From positions 3,534,001 to 3,598,000 of the forward strand of contig NZ_PDBX01000001.1 of the NCBI RefSeq assembly GCF_002564105.1: 64,000 nt of DNA. Reading direction: 5' to 3'. A model generated the notes under the pieces. That model made no database searches and was not told the DNA's origin. It was given only the letters and a program-made list of their open reading frames with translations. The number at the start of each line of letters is the position of its first letter. Within the stretch, counting starts at the first letter, position 1. Positions 38,848 to 48,021 of the stretch are shown in pieces. The position numbers were made by a program, and so were the translations under genes. The DNA comes from Collimonas sp. PA-H2 (GTDB taxonomy: Bacteria > Pseudomonadota > Gammaproteobacteria > Burkholderiales > Burkholderiaceae_D).

Positions 38848-40665
38848 ATGTTAATCAAACCTGTCCAATTCAAACCAGCCAAACGTGCCGCCGCGCGCGC
38901 GCCAGGCATACCGACTGACGATCCCGCCGCGTTGCGCGACGCCGCCCGCAGCCTGTACTGGCAGGGCTGGCGCATCTCATCCATCGCCAAACACCTCAAC
39001 ATCAAACGCAGTACCGTCGCCAGCTGGAAAGAGCGCGACAAGTGGCACTTGTCCACGGCGATCGATCGCGTGGAAGGGCAGATCGAAGCGCGCATGGTCC
39101 AGCTGGTCGGCAAGGAAGTAAAAACCGGCAGTGACTTCAAGGAAATCGACTTACTCACGCGCTCCCTGGTGCAGATGTCGCGCAAGCGCCGGTATGACGG
39201 CGGTGGCAACGAGGCGGATCTCAATCCGAACCTGGACAAGAGAAATGCCGGCCCGAAGAAGAAGCCGACCCGCAACGAATTCAGCGAAGAGCAACAAAGC
39301 CTGCTACTGGATGCCTTCCGCGACTCGCTGTTCGACTACCAGAAGGTTTGGCATCGCAACGGCCACGAGCGTACCCGCATCATTCTGAAATCGCGCCAGA
39401 TCGGTGCGACCTGGTATTTCGCCCGCGAGGCGCTGGCCGACGCGCTGGCGACCGGCCGCAATCAGATTTTCCTGTCGGCGTCGAAGGCGCAGGCGCATGT
39501 ATTTAAACAGTACATCGTCCAGTTCGCCAAGGAAGCAGCCGGCGTGGAGTTGTCCGGCGACCCGATTGTGCTGCCGAACGGCGCGCATCTGTATTTTCTG
39601 GGGACCAGCGCCAGGACCGCCCAGGGCTACCACGGCAATTTCTATTTTGACGAATTTTTCTGGACCCACAATTTTACCGAGCTGAACAAAGTGGCATCCG
39701 GTATGGCGATTCAAGCGAAGTGGCGTAAAACCTATTTTTCGACACCGTCATCGATCAATCACCAGGCGTATCCGTTCTGGGCAGGTAAAGAATTCAGCGA
39801 CCGGCTCCAGAAAGCCAAAAAGGCCAAGATCGATATCTCGCACTTGAAGCTATCGAGCGGCTTTACGGGCGAGGACAAGATCTGGCGACAGATCGTGACG
39901 ATCCTGGACGCGGAAGCGGGCGGCTGCAATCTGTTCGACCTCGACCATCTGCGCGACTACGAATACAGTCCGGACCAGTTCGACAACCTGCTGATGTGTA
40001 ATTTTATCGATGACAACCAGTCGATATTTCCGCAGGCTGAGTTACAGCGTTGCATGGTCGATTCCTGGGAGGTCTGGGACGATGTGAAACAGTTTGCGGC
40101 ACGGCCCTTTGGCTATCGCCCGGTCTGGATCGGTTACGACCCTTCGCTGTCCGGCGACAGCGCCGGCTGCGTGGTGCTGGCGCCGCCGCTGGTCGCTGGC
40201 GGCAAGTTCCGCGTGCTGGAGCGTCACCAATGGCGCGGTATGGATTTTGCCGCGCAGGCCGAATCGATCCGGCAAATGACCCTGCGTTACCAGGTCGAGT
40301 ACATCGGCATCGATACGACCGGCATGGGGATTGGCGTATTCCCCATCGTTAAACAGTTCTTCCCGAACGCGACCGCGATCAACTATTCGCCCGAAGTCAA
40401 GACCCGCATGGTGCTGAAGGCCAAGGATGTCATCAGCAAGGGCCGTCTCGAATTCGACGCCGGCGCTACGGACCTGTCAGCCGCCTTCATGACAATCCGC
40501 AAGACCTTAACGGCCAGTGGCCGACAAGTCACCTATGACGCAGGTCGCACCGCCGAGACCGGTCACGCCGACTTGGCCTGGGCCTGCATGCACGCGCTCG
40601 ATCACGAACCGATTGAGGGCGTCTCTGAAAACACCCAATCCTTTATGGAGATTTACACATCGTGA
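38848..40665 (+). CDS. P: Large terminase subunit gpP
   Basis: A 605-residue packaging ATPase. The N-terminus has a helix-turn-helix (YWQGWRISSIAKHLNIKRSTVASWK), then LKSRQIGATWYFAREAL (Walker A region) and FYFDEFFWTHNF (Walker B region). I start at ATG 38848 (MLIKPVQFKP); upstream codons overlap O. It and Q run opposite to the other late genes, as in P2. Confidence 0.95.
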   Translation: MLIKPVQFKPAKRAAARAPGIPTDDPAALRDAARSLYWQGWRISSIAKHLNIKRSTVASWKERDKWHLSTAIDRVEGQIEARMVQLVGKEVKTGSDFKEIDLLTRSLVQMSRKRRYDGGGNEADLNPNLDKRNAGPKKKPTRNEFSEEQQSLLLDAFRDSLFDYQKVWHRNGHERTRIILKSRQIGATWYFAREALADALATGRNQIFLSASKAQAHVFKQYIVQFAKEAAGVELSGDPIVLPNGAHLYFLGTSARTAQGYHGNFYFDEFFWTHNFTELNKVASGMAIQAKWRKTYFSTPSSINHQAYPFWAGKEFSDRLQKAKKAKIDISHLKLSSGFTGEDKIWRQIVTILDAEAGGCNLFDLDHLRDYEYSPDQFDNLLMCNFIDDNQSIFPQAELQRCMVDSWEVWDDVKQFAARPFGYRPVWIGYDPSLSGDSAGCVVLAPPLVAGGKFRVLERHQWRGMDFAAQAESIRQMTLRYQVEYIGIDTTGMGIGVFPIVKQFFPNATAINYSPEVKTRMVLKAKDVISKGRLEFDAGATDLSAAFMTIRKTLTASGRQVTYDAGRTAETGHADLAWACMHALDHEPIEGVSENTQSFMEIYTS

Positions 40666-41723
40666 AGAAACAACGATTTAAACACGCACGGCAGCACGCG
40701 GCTGCGCCGCCGGCGCCAATTCCCCAGACAGCGCCGGCGCCAGCCATGGAAGCCTTTACCTTTGGCGACCCGACGCCGGTGCTGGACCATGCCGACATTA
40801 TGGAAAACCTGGAATGCTGGCTTAACGGCAAGTGGTACGAACCGCCGGTCAGCTTCCAGGGGTTGACGAAATCGTTCCATGCCAGCGTCCACCACAGCAG
40901 CGCCATCTATTTCAAGACCAATATTTTGACCTCGACCTATGTGCCGAACAAGATCCTGTCGCGGGATGCCTTCAAGCGCTTCGCGCTCGATTTCCTGACG
41001 TTCGGCAATGGCTATCTAGAAAAGCGCTACAGCCGCACCGGCGTGCTGCTGCAATTGAATCATGCGCTGGCGAAGTACGTGCGGCGCGGGCGGGATCTGG
41101 AGTGCTATTTCTTTGTGAACGGCTGGCAGCAGGAACATGCGTTCGACAAGGGCGCCGTCTTCCACCTGATGGACCCGGATCTGAACCAGGAAGTGTATGG
41201 CGTGCCGCAATACCTGTCGGCCTTGCAGTCGGCCTGGTTGAACGAAGCGGCCACGCTGTTCCGGCGCAAGTATTACAAGAACGGTTCCCACGCCGGCTTC
41301 GTGCTGTACATGACCGACCCCGCCGCCAACATCAAGGATGTCGACAATCTGCGCCAGGCCATGCGCGACAGCAAGGGGCCGGGCAATTTCCGGAACCTGT
41401 TCATGTACGCGCCGAACGGCAACAAAGACGGCATCCAAATTTTGCCGGTCTCGGACGTAGCGGCCAAGGACGAATTCTTCAACATCAAGGGCGTGACCCG
41501 CGATGACGTGCTGGCCGCGCACCGCGTGCCACCGCAACTGATGGGGATCATGCCGAACAACACCGGCGGCTTCGGGGCGATTGAGCCGGCGGCGCGGGTG
41601 TTTGTGCGTAACGAGTTGGTGCCGCTGCAAACGCAGTTCCTGGCACTGAATGACTGGCTAGGCCAGGAGGTAGTGAAATTTGAGCCATACGAATTAATGA
41701 CTGGAGAGGGAAAGAAGCAATGA
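40662..41723 (+). CDS. Q: Portal protein gpQ
   Basis: A 353-residue P2-type portal subunit: FTFGDPTPVLDHADI, WYEPPVSFQGLTKSFHASVHHSSAIYFKTN, HRVPPQLMGIMPNNTGGFGAIE. It starts at a GTG overlapping the stop of P (GTGA). Confidence 0.95.
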   Translation: MKKQRFKHARQHAAAPPAPIPQTAPAPAMEAFTFGDPTPVLDHADIMENLECWLNGKWYEPPVSFQGLTKSFHASVHHSSAIYFKTNILTSTYVPNKILSRDAFKRFALDFLTFGNGYLEKRYSRTGVLLQLNHALAKYVRRGRDLECYFFVNGWQQEHAFDKGAVFHLMDPDLNQEVYGVPQYLSALQSAWLNEAATLFRRKYYKNGSHAGFVLYMTDPAANIKDVDNLRQAMRDSKGPGNFRNLFMYAPNGNKDGIQILPVSDVAAKDEFFNIKGVTRDDVLAAHRVPPQLMGIMPNNTGGFGAIEPAARVFVRNELVPLQTQFLALNDWLGQEVVKFEPYELMTGEGKKQ

Positions 41724-41929
41724 GAGACGTAGCCGACCGCGCCGAGTGGCGCATTGCTAAGGACATTGAAGTAGCTATGGCGCATGCGCGCCGCATCCCC
41801 CAGCTGGAGGCGGACGGGCGCTGTCATTACTGCGATGACGATGTCGCCCATGGGCGGCTGTTCTGCAATACAGATTGTCGGGACGACTACCAGAAGGAAC
41901 AGGAGGCGCTCAGGCGCGCCGGACGTTGA
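41720..41929 (+). CDS. Small zinc-ribbon phage protein
   Basis: A 69-residue protein with CHYCDDDVAHGRLFCNTDCRDDY, a CxxC...CxxxC zinc site as in DUF2116-type proteins. It overlaps Q by four bases (ATGA) and is common after Q in P2-like phages of betaproteobacteria. Its function is not known to me. Confidence 0.78.
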   Translation: MRDVADRAEWRIAKDIEVAMAHARRIPQLEADGRCHYCDDDVAHGRLFCNTDCRDDYQKEQEALRRAGR

Positions 41930-41980
41930 CGGTATACCTGCCCCGCCGCCATGTTGTAACGGCGGCGCCTGTATCGATTA

Positions 41981-42005
41981 AGGCCGCATACGCGGCCTTT
42001 TTTTA
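41981..42005 (+). terminator. Intrinsic terminator after the P-Q operon
   Basis: Stem AGGCCGC / GCGGCCT with a four-base loop (ATAC or similar) and a run of seven T. It ends the P-Q-zinc ribbon transcript. Confidence 0.9.
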
Positions 42006-42252
42006 ACGTCCTGACATTGTTGCCTTGCCATGAAAAAAGCTGTCGGCCATGGCCTTCAGCGGCCAGTCCCCCCACGCCTGCCGGCTTCGTTAAATGCACT
42101 GCTTTTAACGCAATTCGCCAAAACGCCAAGCCCCCATGTTGCGCGGGGTTCGCGGGAAAATCGGCTGCAACGGCTTGACGCAAAATAACGCATTTTGCAT
42201 TGCGATAGCGTCGGATTTTGTACAATCATCGCTTCTTATTGGTAAACAGACC
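42006..42252. other. Gap after the portal operon, possible cos region
   Basis: In P2-type genomes the cohesive end site lies just downstream of Q. The GC-rich stretch around 42131-42170 (GCGCGGGGTTCGCGGGAAAA) has the G-rich then A-rich look of P2-type cos, but I cannot match it base by base, so the site is only a candidate. The rest should contain the promoter of the DUF746-type gene; a TACAAT-like -10 is seen near 42220. Confidence 0.35.
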
Positions 42253-43332
42253 ATGATCGCCATGATTTCTAGCAAAAGACCTTTATTGACGTCATCGGCT
42301 ATTCGTCGCCAATTCGTGTGGACTGGTGAGGCCGACACCTTGCTCGGTGCAGCATCGGATCAAACGATAGCGACCCAATTGGGGGTAAGCAAAGCTAGCG
42401 TTGGTGGACGCCGTCGCCAGCTGGGAATTGCTTCCTTCTGTACATCACCCCTGGTGTGGACTGCTGAGATGGAGGCACATCTTGGCACCGATCTGGATAC
42501 CGTCATTGCGAAAAAGCTTGGTGTCAACAGGCAGCAAGTCTTTCGACGTCGCCATCAACTGGGCATTGCTGCTAATCGGCCTTATTCAGAACAACTGACA
42601 AACATTGTTGCCAAGGTCGGCTTTCCATCAGTTCTATCTGAGCTATCTGCGGCTCCGACAGAGCGGCATTTTCTTATCGATCAGCTCCAGTTTCGCAGAT
42701 TTGGTGGCGGCTTTCCTGATTCTGAGGACAAGACACTTACGGTTTACCTGGAACAAGCGCTGGCAGAGGTGTACTCCAAAAACTTGCATCCGCCAGCATG
42801 CCCGCATTGTTTTTCTCGCCGGACCATACTGGCAGCTAGGCCGCGTGCAAATGAACCAAAGCCGAGCTTTTTTTGTAAGACATGCGACCGACGCTTTAAC
42901 CGTCTGACCGGAACTCCGCTGGCGCGCTTACGCTATGCAGAGCTGATGCCAGCATTTTTCCGACTATTGTCGCAACAATTGCCGTATGAGGACGCCGCCC
43001 GACGCCTCAATGTTTATGTGCCGCTGATACGGAACTGGGCAAAAAAAATCCGGCAATGGCTGCTGCAACTCGATCCTTCTGGTGAATGGGAAGCAAAAGT
43101 TCGTCTTGGGATCAAGCTGCGTCCCCATCTCCGTTGTCCGCGTTGCGACGTCCCTGGCGAAAAACGGTTCTTCGGACGAGATGCTGTCCACGGTCGAAAG
43201 CTGTTATGTCCGGCTTGTAACACTTCTTTTAGCGTGAAAGACGCCGAACGTCTGCTACAGCAAAAAGTGAGACTGGAGGTGCTGTATGACCCTGGTAAAG
43301 CAGAAGTTGATTCCGAAGCAAAGAATTCTTAG
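42253..43332 (+). CDS. DUF746-type zinc-ribbon protein
   Basis: A 359-residue protein beginning MIAMISSKRPL. The first 110 residues contain two similar helix-turn-helix-like units (WTGEADTLLGAASDQTIATQLGV-KASV-RRRQLGIA and WTAEMEAHLGTDLDTVIAKKLGV-RQQV-RRRHQLGIA). The rest holds two zinc ribbons (CPHC...CKTC and CPRC...CPAC) around a helical segment, as in the DUF746 family of Burkholderia and Ralstonia. The zinc ribbon plus helix recalls the DNA-binding part of IS1/IS1595-type transposases, but no catalytic domain is present. It is probably a DNA-binding protein; role unknown. It lies at the border of phage genes and the secretion locus. Confidence 0.68.
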   Translation: MIAMISSKRPLLTSSAIRRQFVWTGEADTLLGAASDQTIATQLGVSKASVGGRRRQLGIASFCTSPLVWTAEMEAHLGTDLDTVIAKKLGVNRQQVFRRRHQLGIAANRPYSEQLTNIVAKVGFPSVLSELSAAPTERHFLIDQLQFRRFGGGFPDSEDKTLTVYLEQALAEVYSKNLHPPACPHCFSRRTILAARPRANEPKPSFFCKTCDRRFNRLTGTPLARLRYAELMPAFFRLLSQQLPYEDAARRLNVYVPLIRNWAKKIRQWLLQLDPSGEWEAKVRLGIKLRPHLRCPRCDVPGEKRFFGRDAVHGRKLLCPACNTSFSVKDAERLLQQKVRLEVLYDPGKAEVDSEAKNS

Positions 43333-43405
43333 CTCATGCTTCTATTGGTTTGTTGTTATTACACAACTAATTGGTGTGAATACATCCGACCAAAAGTAAA
43401 TCTTT

Positions 43406-43427
43406 GCAAAATTTCATGCAATTTTGC
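43406..43427. promoter_or_regulatory. Perfect inverted repeat upstream of the type I secretion locus
   Basis: GCAAAATT-TCATGC-AATTTTGC, an eight-base perfect palindrome 73 bases before the ABC transporter start. It is a good candidate for a regulator site. No T-run follows, so it is not a standard terminator. Confidence 0.45.
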
Positions 43428-43499
43428 GAGGTTGCAATATCTAACAATTAAGTTTTAACTACAATCCTTCTCTCATAGCGCGCAAAGAAAGCAATAAAA

Positions 43500-45668
43500 A
43501 TGAGGGAGAGCATCTTACCGGGCAAAGATGAGGGGCATTTGCCGGGCAATGTGCAGGACAGCGGTATTGCATCGTTGACGGTTGTGGCGCAGTTATCGGG
43601 CGTAGCGGCGAGTGCAGAACGCCTCAAACACTTGTCAGGCAGCTCGGATCGCGTCGACGCGATCACCTTGGTGCGCTTGGCGCGCCAGATTGCGCTCAAG
43701 GCCAGGCTCGTCAGGAGCCAATCCCACCGACTTGCCCAGACGCCGCTGCCGGCTATCGCTGAACTCAAGGATGGCAGTTTTATCGTTCTCGCCAAATGCG
43801 CCAACGGTGTTCTGCTGCACGACGAGGTCCAGAAACGCACCTTTCAACTCCCTCTGACCGAATTCGAGCAGCTTTGGTCTGGCCGGCTGATCCTGATTAC
43901 GTCGCGCGCCATTTTGTCGCAGGGCGGCGGCAAGTTCGATGTGTCCTGGTTCGTTCCCTCTATCGTCAAGTACCGCAAGCAATTGCTGGAAGTGCTGGCC
44001 GGCTCCTTCTTCCTGCAGTTGTTCGGCTTGGTTTCTCCCTTGTTCATGCAAGTGGTGATCGATAAGGTGTTGGTGCATAAATCCATGTCTACATTGGATG
44101 TGCTGGTATTCGGCCTGGTCACCATTTCAGTGTTCGAAGCGTTGTTGGGCGGCCTGCGCACTTACGTCTTTAGCCACACCACTAACCGAATGGATGTCGA
44201 ACTGGGCAGTCGCCTGTTCAACCATCTGTTGAATCTTCCGCTGGCCTATTTCCAGGCACGGAGGGTCGGCGACAGCGTAGCGCGTGTCCGCGAGCTGGAA
44301 AACATCCGCAACTTCCTGACCGGTAATGCCTTGACTGTCGTGATGGATTTGCTGTTCACGTTGGTTTTTTTTGCGGTGATGCTGTCCTACTCTGGCATCT
44401 TGACGCTGGTGGTGTTCATCTCGCTGCCGTGCTACATCGCGTTGTCGGTACTGGTGACGCCGGCGCTGAAATCTCGCCTCAACGAAAAATTCCGCCGTTC
44501 CGCAGAAAATCAGTCCTTCCTGGTCGAGTCGGTGACCGGCGTCGAAACCATCAAATCGATGGCGGTCGAGCCGTTGATGCAGCGCCGCTGGGAAACGCAG
44601 TTGGCCGGCTACGTGTCGATCGCCTTCAAAGCCTCGAATCTCTCCAATGCCGCCAATCAGGTCGCATCCCTCATCAGCAAACTGACCACGGCTGCACTGC
44701 TATGGTACGGCGCCAAACTGGCCATTGACGGCACGCTCTCGGTTGGCGAGCTGATCGCCTTCAATATGCTGGCCGGTCGCGTCAGTGCCCCCGTATTGCG
44801 CCTGGCACAGCTCTGGCAGGATTTCCAGCAGGTGCGGCTGTCGATGGATCGCTTAGGCGACATCCTCGACAACAAGGCCGAGTCCAGCACGTCAGGCGGG
44901 CAAACCTCGATGCCTACCGTCAAAGGCGAAGTCGTGTTCGATAAAGTGGTGTTTCGCTACCGCCATGATGGTCCTGAGATCCTGCGCGGCCTGTCGCTGA
45001 CTGTGAAGCCGGGTAGCGTCACCGGTATTGTCGGCCCCTCCGGTTCCGGCAAAAGCACTCTTACCAAACTGGTCCAACGTCTTTATTCGCCAGAGCGCGG
45101 GCGCGTCTTAATTGACGGTATGGACCTGGCGGTACTCGATCCGGCATCGCTGCGCCGGCAGATAGGCACCGTGCTGCAGGAAAACATGCTGTTCAAAGGG
45201 ACGGTACGCGACAATATCGCGTTCGCTTCACCAGGCATGGAGTTCGATAAAGTGGTCGAAGCGGCAACGCTGGCCGGCGCCCATGAGTTCGTGCTGGAAC
45301 TGCCGCAAGGCTATGACACTGAGCTCGGTGAGCGTGGCAATGGTCTGTCCGGTGGGCAGCGGCAGCGCATTGCGATTGCCAGAGCGCTGGCGACCAATCC
45401 CAAGATTCTGATTTTTGATGAAGCGACGTCGGCGCTGGATGCAGAATCCGAAGCCATCATTCAGGGCAACATGCAACAGATTTGTGCCGGCCGCACCGTC
45501 TTTATCATCGCTCATCGGCTGTCGGCAGTACGGATTGCCGAGCGCATCATCACCGTCGAAAAGGGCGAGATTGTCGAAGAGGGAACGCACGACGAATTAA
45601 TTCAACGCCGCGGTGGCCGCTATGCGTCCTTGTGGCAGCACCAGACGGGGTATCTGCATGTTGCTTGA
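43500..45668 (+). CDS. Type I secretion ABC transporter (HlyB type)
   Basis: Inner-membrane ATPase and permease of a type I secretion system, 722 residues. An N-terminal C39-like domain (about 20-150) is present, but the catalytic cysteine position is not cysteine (DSGIASLTVVAQL), so it binds substrate rather than cutting a leader, as in HlyB. Six-helix membrane domain about 165-440. ATPase domain: Walker A GPSGSGKST, signature LSGGQRQR, Walker B ILIFDEATSALD, H-loop IIAHRLS. It is the first gene of the locus and overlaps the fusion protein gene by 11 bases. Confidence 0.95.
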   Translation: MRESILPGKDEGHLPGNVQDSGIASLTVVAQLSGVAASAERLKHLSGSSDRVDAITLVRLARQIALKARLVRSQSHRLAQTPLPAIAELKDGSFIVLAKCANGVLLHDEVQKRTFQLPLTEFEQLWSGRLILITSRAILSQGGGKFDVSWFVPSIVKYRKQLLEVLAGSFFLQLFGLVSPLFMQVVIDKVLVHKSMSTLDVLVFGLVTISVFEALLGGLRTYVFSHTTNRMDVELGSRLFNHLLNLPLAYFQARRVGDSVARVRELENIRNFLTGNALTVVMDLLFTLVFFAVMLSYSGILTLVVFISLPCYIALSVLVTPALKSRLNEKFRRSAENQSFLVESVTGVETIKSMAVEPLMQRRWETQLAGYVSIAFKASNLSNAANQVASLISKLTTAALLWYGAKLAIDGTLSVGELIAFNMLAGRVSAPVLRLAQLWQDFQQVRLSMDRLGDILDNKAESSTSGGQTSMPTVKGEVVFDKVVFRYRHDGPEILRGLSLTVKPGSVTGIVGPSGSGKSTLTKLVQRLYSPERGRVLIDGMDLAVLDPASLRRQIGTVLQENMLFKGTVRDNIAFASPGMEFDKVVEAATLAGAHEFVLELPQGYDTELGERGNGLSGGQRQRIAIARALATNPKILIFDEATSALDAESEAIIQGNMQQICAGRTVFIIAHRLSAVRIAERIITVEKGEIVEEGTHDELIQRRGGRYASLWQHQTGYLHVA

Positions 45669-47064
45669 TACCTTGCGCCATTACTGGGACATCGCCCGCG
45701 CTTCGCTTGCCGAAGAAAAGGCGCAGGGCGCGCCGATCAAGCGCCAACGGGATGAAGTTGAATTCTTGCCAGCAGCGCTGGAGGTGCTGGAGACGCCGGC
45801 ATCGCCAATCGGACGTAGTCTGATGTGGGTCTTGATGATTTTGTTCGCGATTGCGTTGATCTGGTCGATCATTGGCAAGGTCGATGTGGTCGCCGTGGCC
45901 CAGGGCAAGATCGTCCCCAATGGGAATAGTAAGGTGATCCAGCCTTTGGAGGCAGGTATCGTCAAGGCGATCCTGGTCAGCAATGGGCAACACGTCAACG
46001 CGGGTCAGGTAATGATCGAACTTGATCCTACGGAGGCCGCTGCCGATGTCGGCAAATCGCGCACCGCACGGATTGATGCGATGTTGACCGCCAAACGGGC
46101 GCAAGCGCTACTAGATGCGCAACGCGACAACAAACCACCGCAACTCCCGCCCATACCCGATGCCAGGCCAGAGCGGCAACACGACGTGCAACGATTGGCC
46201 GAAGGGGCGTTCATTGAATACCGCAGCAAACTAACGTCGCTGCGGGCCGAACTGCAAAAGCGCGAGCATGAATTGCAAACGACCCGGCAAAAGATTTTAG
46301 GGGTGGAGCAGACCCTGCCGATTGCGCGTGCTGAAGAGACTGACTATCAATCGCTGCTGGGACAGAATTATGTGCCGCGCCACGCCGCTCTGGAAAAGCA
46401 ACAGACCCGCATTCAGGCGGAACAGGATCTGGCCTCGCAACAAAGCTACGCACGCCAACTCGCAGATGGGATTTCCGAACAACGGCAAGACATTGAGACT
46501 GCGATTGCGCAGTTCCGGCGTGAACAGTTGGATGCGCTCAATCAGGCACAGCAGCAATTGGCGCAAGTGCAGGGTGATGAGGCCAAGTCCACACAGCGGC
46601 AAACGCAGACACATCTTAATGCGCCTGTATCCGGTACGGTTCAGCAATTGGATATTCACACGGTGGGCGGCGTGGTGAAACCGGCGCAAGAGCTGCTGGT
46701 CCTTGTGCCTGACGATGCGGGTCTGGAGATCGAGGTGCAAATCCTGAACCAGGACATTGGATTTGTGCGGCCTGGACAGGATGCTGCCATCAAGCTCGAT
46801 GCTTTTCCATATACCCATTACGGTACGCTGCCAGGCAAGGTGATCTCGATTTCGCAGGATGCTGTCAAAGATGACAAGCTGGGCTTGATTTATCCGGCGC
46901 GCATCAAGTTATTCAAAGCCACCATCGTTGCCGATGGCAAGACCGAATCCTTGACGCCGGGTATGGCAAGTTCGGTGGAGATCAAGACGGAGCAGCGGCG
47001 GATTATTGAATATCTGCTGACGCCGTTGTTGAGGTATCGGAGTGAAGCGTTACGGGAGCGATGA
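45658..47064 (+). CDS. Type I secretion membrane fusion protein (HlyD type)
   Basis: Periplasmic adaptor linking the ABC transporter to the TolC-like channel. The 468-residue product has a cytoplasmic N-terminal segment, one membrane helix (LMWVLMILFAIALIWSII), a lipoyl-like half (VIQPLEAGIVKAILVSNGQHVNAGQ), a long coiled coil, a second lipoyl half (LNAPVSGTVQQL) and a C-terminal beta domain (FVRPGQDAAIKLDAFPYTHYG), all typical of HlyD. ATG 45658 lies inside the end of the transporter gene. Confidence 0.95.
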   Translation: MLLDTLRHYWDIARASLAEEKAQGAPIKRQRDEVEFLPAALEVLETPASPIGRSLMWVLMILFAIALIWSIIGKVDVVAVAQGKIVPNGNSKVIQPLEAGIVKAILVSNGQHVNAGQVMIELDPTEAAADVGKSRTARIDAMLTAKRAQALLDAQRDNKPPQLPPIPDARPERQHDVQRLAEGAFIEYRSKLTSLRAELQKREHELQTTRQKILGVEQTLPIARAEETDYQSLLGQNYVPRHAALEKQQTRIQAEQDLASQQSYARQLADGISEQRQDIETAIAQFRREQLDALNQAQQQLAQVQGDEAKSTQRQTQTHLNAPVSGTVQQLDIHTVGGVVKPAQELLVLVPDDAGLEIEVQILNQDIGFVRPGQDAAIKLDAFPYTHYGTLPGKVISISQDAVKDDKLGLIYPARIKLFKATIVADGKTESLTPGMASSVEIKTEQRRIIEYLLTPLLRYRSEALRER

Positions 47065-47198
47065 TCCGTTCGTGGGGTGGTATTCACGAACTGCAATGCT
47101 TGAAATTGATGTCCTATTTACTGTCTGTCATTTGGCGACAGAAATTCTTCATTTAAAGAATTTTTAGATTTTTCAATCACAAGTTATCGGGGCTACAC

Positions 47199-47939
47199 AT
47201 GCGGAAACGCTATTTCAAATTCTTGATCTCTTCTTTTTTTGTCATTGGGGCGACGTTCGCTACGGCTCAAGAAGCGCCAATGGATGTAGTGGGTAAGAGT
47301 ATTGTTTCGGCGTTTCAAACGGGTAACGCTAAGGTTCTTTGCTTGAATTCGGATTCGTCGCTTCCAGTCATTCGAAAGAGTGTAGAAGTGTATCTATCCG
47401 AACATAGTGTGGAACCAAGTGCAGAAGTAGTGACTAAGGCTGTCTATTCATTGTTCCCATGTCCATTTTCTCCTTACCGTACAGAACTGCGCCCAGCTAC
47501 GGCAAAGGACATTGAGGGAGTTTGGCTGTATCCGGAGGCGTCCCAGAAACTCAGGTTTGGCCCTCAATCTCCGATGTGGACAAAGCTCGCTACACCTGTG
47601 AAATGTGAAGTCGTTGCCTATTATCCTGGAGGTGAGTATCGCAACGCACAAGCTACAGGTCTGATGCCATGCCCTTTTTCGAACGCTAAAAACATGGACG
47701 CATCTCGCTTAAATCCCAGAGTAATCTCCTGGAAAATTATCAGGGGCGGCATCGTAAAGATATTCAGAACAGACGTTCAAGATCACATTGAAGAATGGGA
47801 AGTGTTCACTGTAGATAAATCTTTTGAAATGGCAGGAGTTCAGTTCAACGCAGGCGATCTTATTACATATCTCAGGCGGGAACGTGGGAACGATTTCAAT
47901 GTTGCGACGGTATTTCGTCACCTTCAGCGCCTGCCATGA
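47199..47939 (+). CDS. Exported protein of unknown function in the T1SS locus
   Basis: A 246-residue protein with a Sec signal peptide (FLISSFFVIGATFATAQ). The mature part has two CPF motifs in similar settings (LFPCPFSPYRTELRP and LMPCPFSNAKNMD) and six or fewer cysteines, which suggests a folded, disulfide-bonded periplasmic protein. I do not recognise the family. It lies between the secretion genes and the substrate, where an immunity or accessory protein for a toxic substrate would be expected. The codon use looks more AT-rich than that of the phage genes. Confidence 0.7.
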   Translation: MRKRYFKFLISSFFVIGATFATAQEAPMDVVGKSIVSAFQTGNAKVLCLNSDSSLPVIRKSVEVYLSEHSVEPSAEVVTKAVYSLFPCPFSPYRTELRPATAKDIEGVWLYPEASQKLRFGPQSPMWTKLATPVKCEVVAYYPGGEYRNAQATGLMPCPFSNAKNMDASRLNPRVISWKIIRGGIVKIFRTDVQDHIEEWEVFTVDKSFEMAGVQFNAGDLITYLRRERGNDFNVATVFRHLQRLP

Positions 47940-48021
47940 TAACGCCGACGCTTTGACCAAGCAGGCGCTCTGTATAACAACGGTATTCAGCACAAATTTA
48001 ATTTTCTATAGGCGTAATTTC

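Noticed and set aside
42131..42170. Definite cos site
   Set aside because: Position and base composition fit, but I could not match a P2-type cohesive end, so it is listed only as a possibility.
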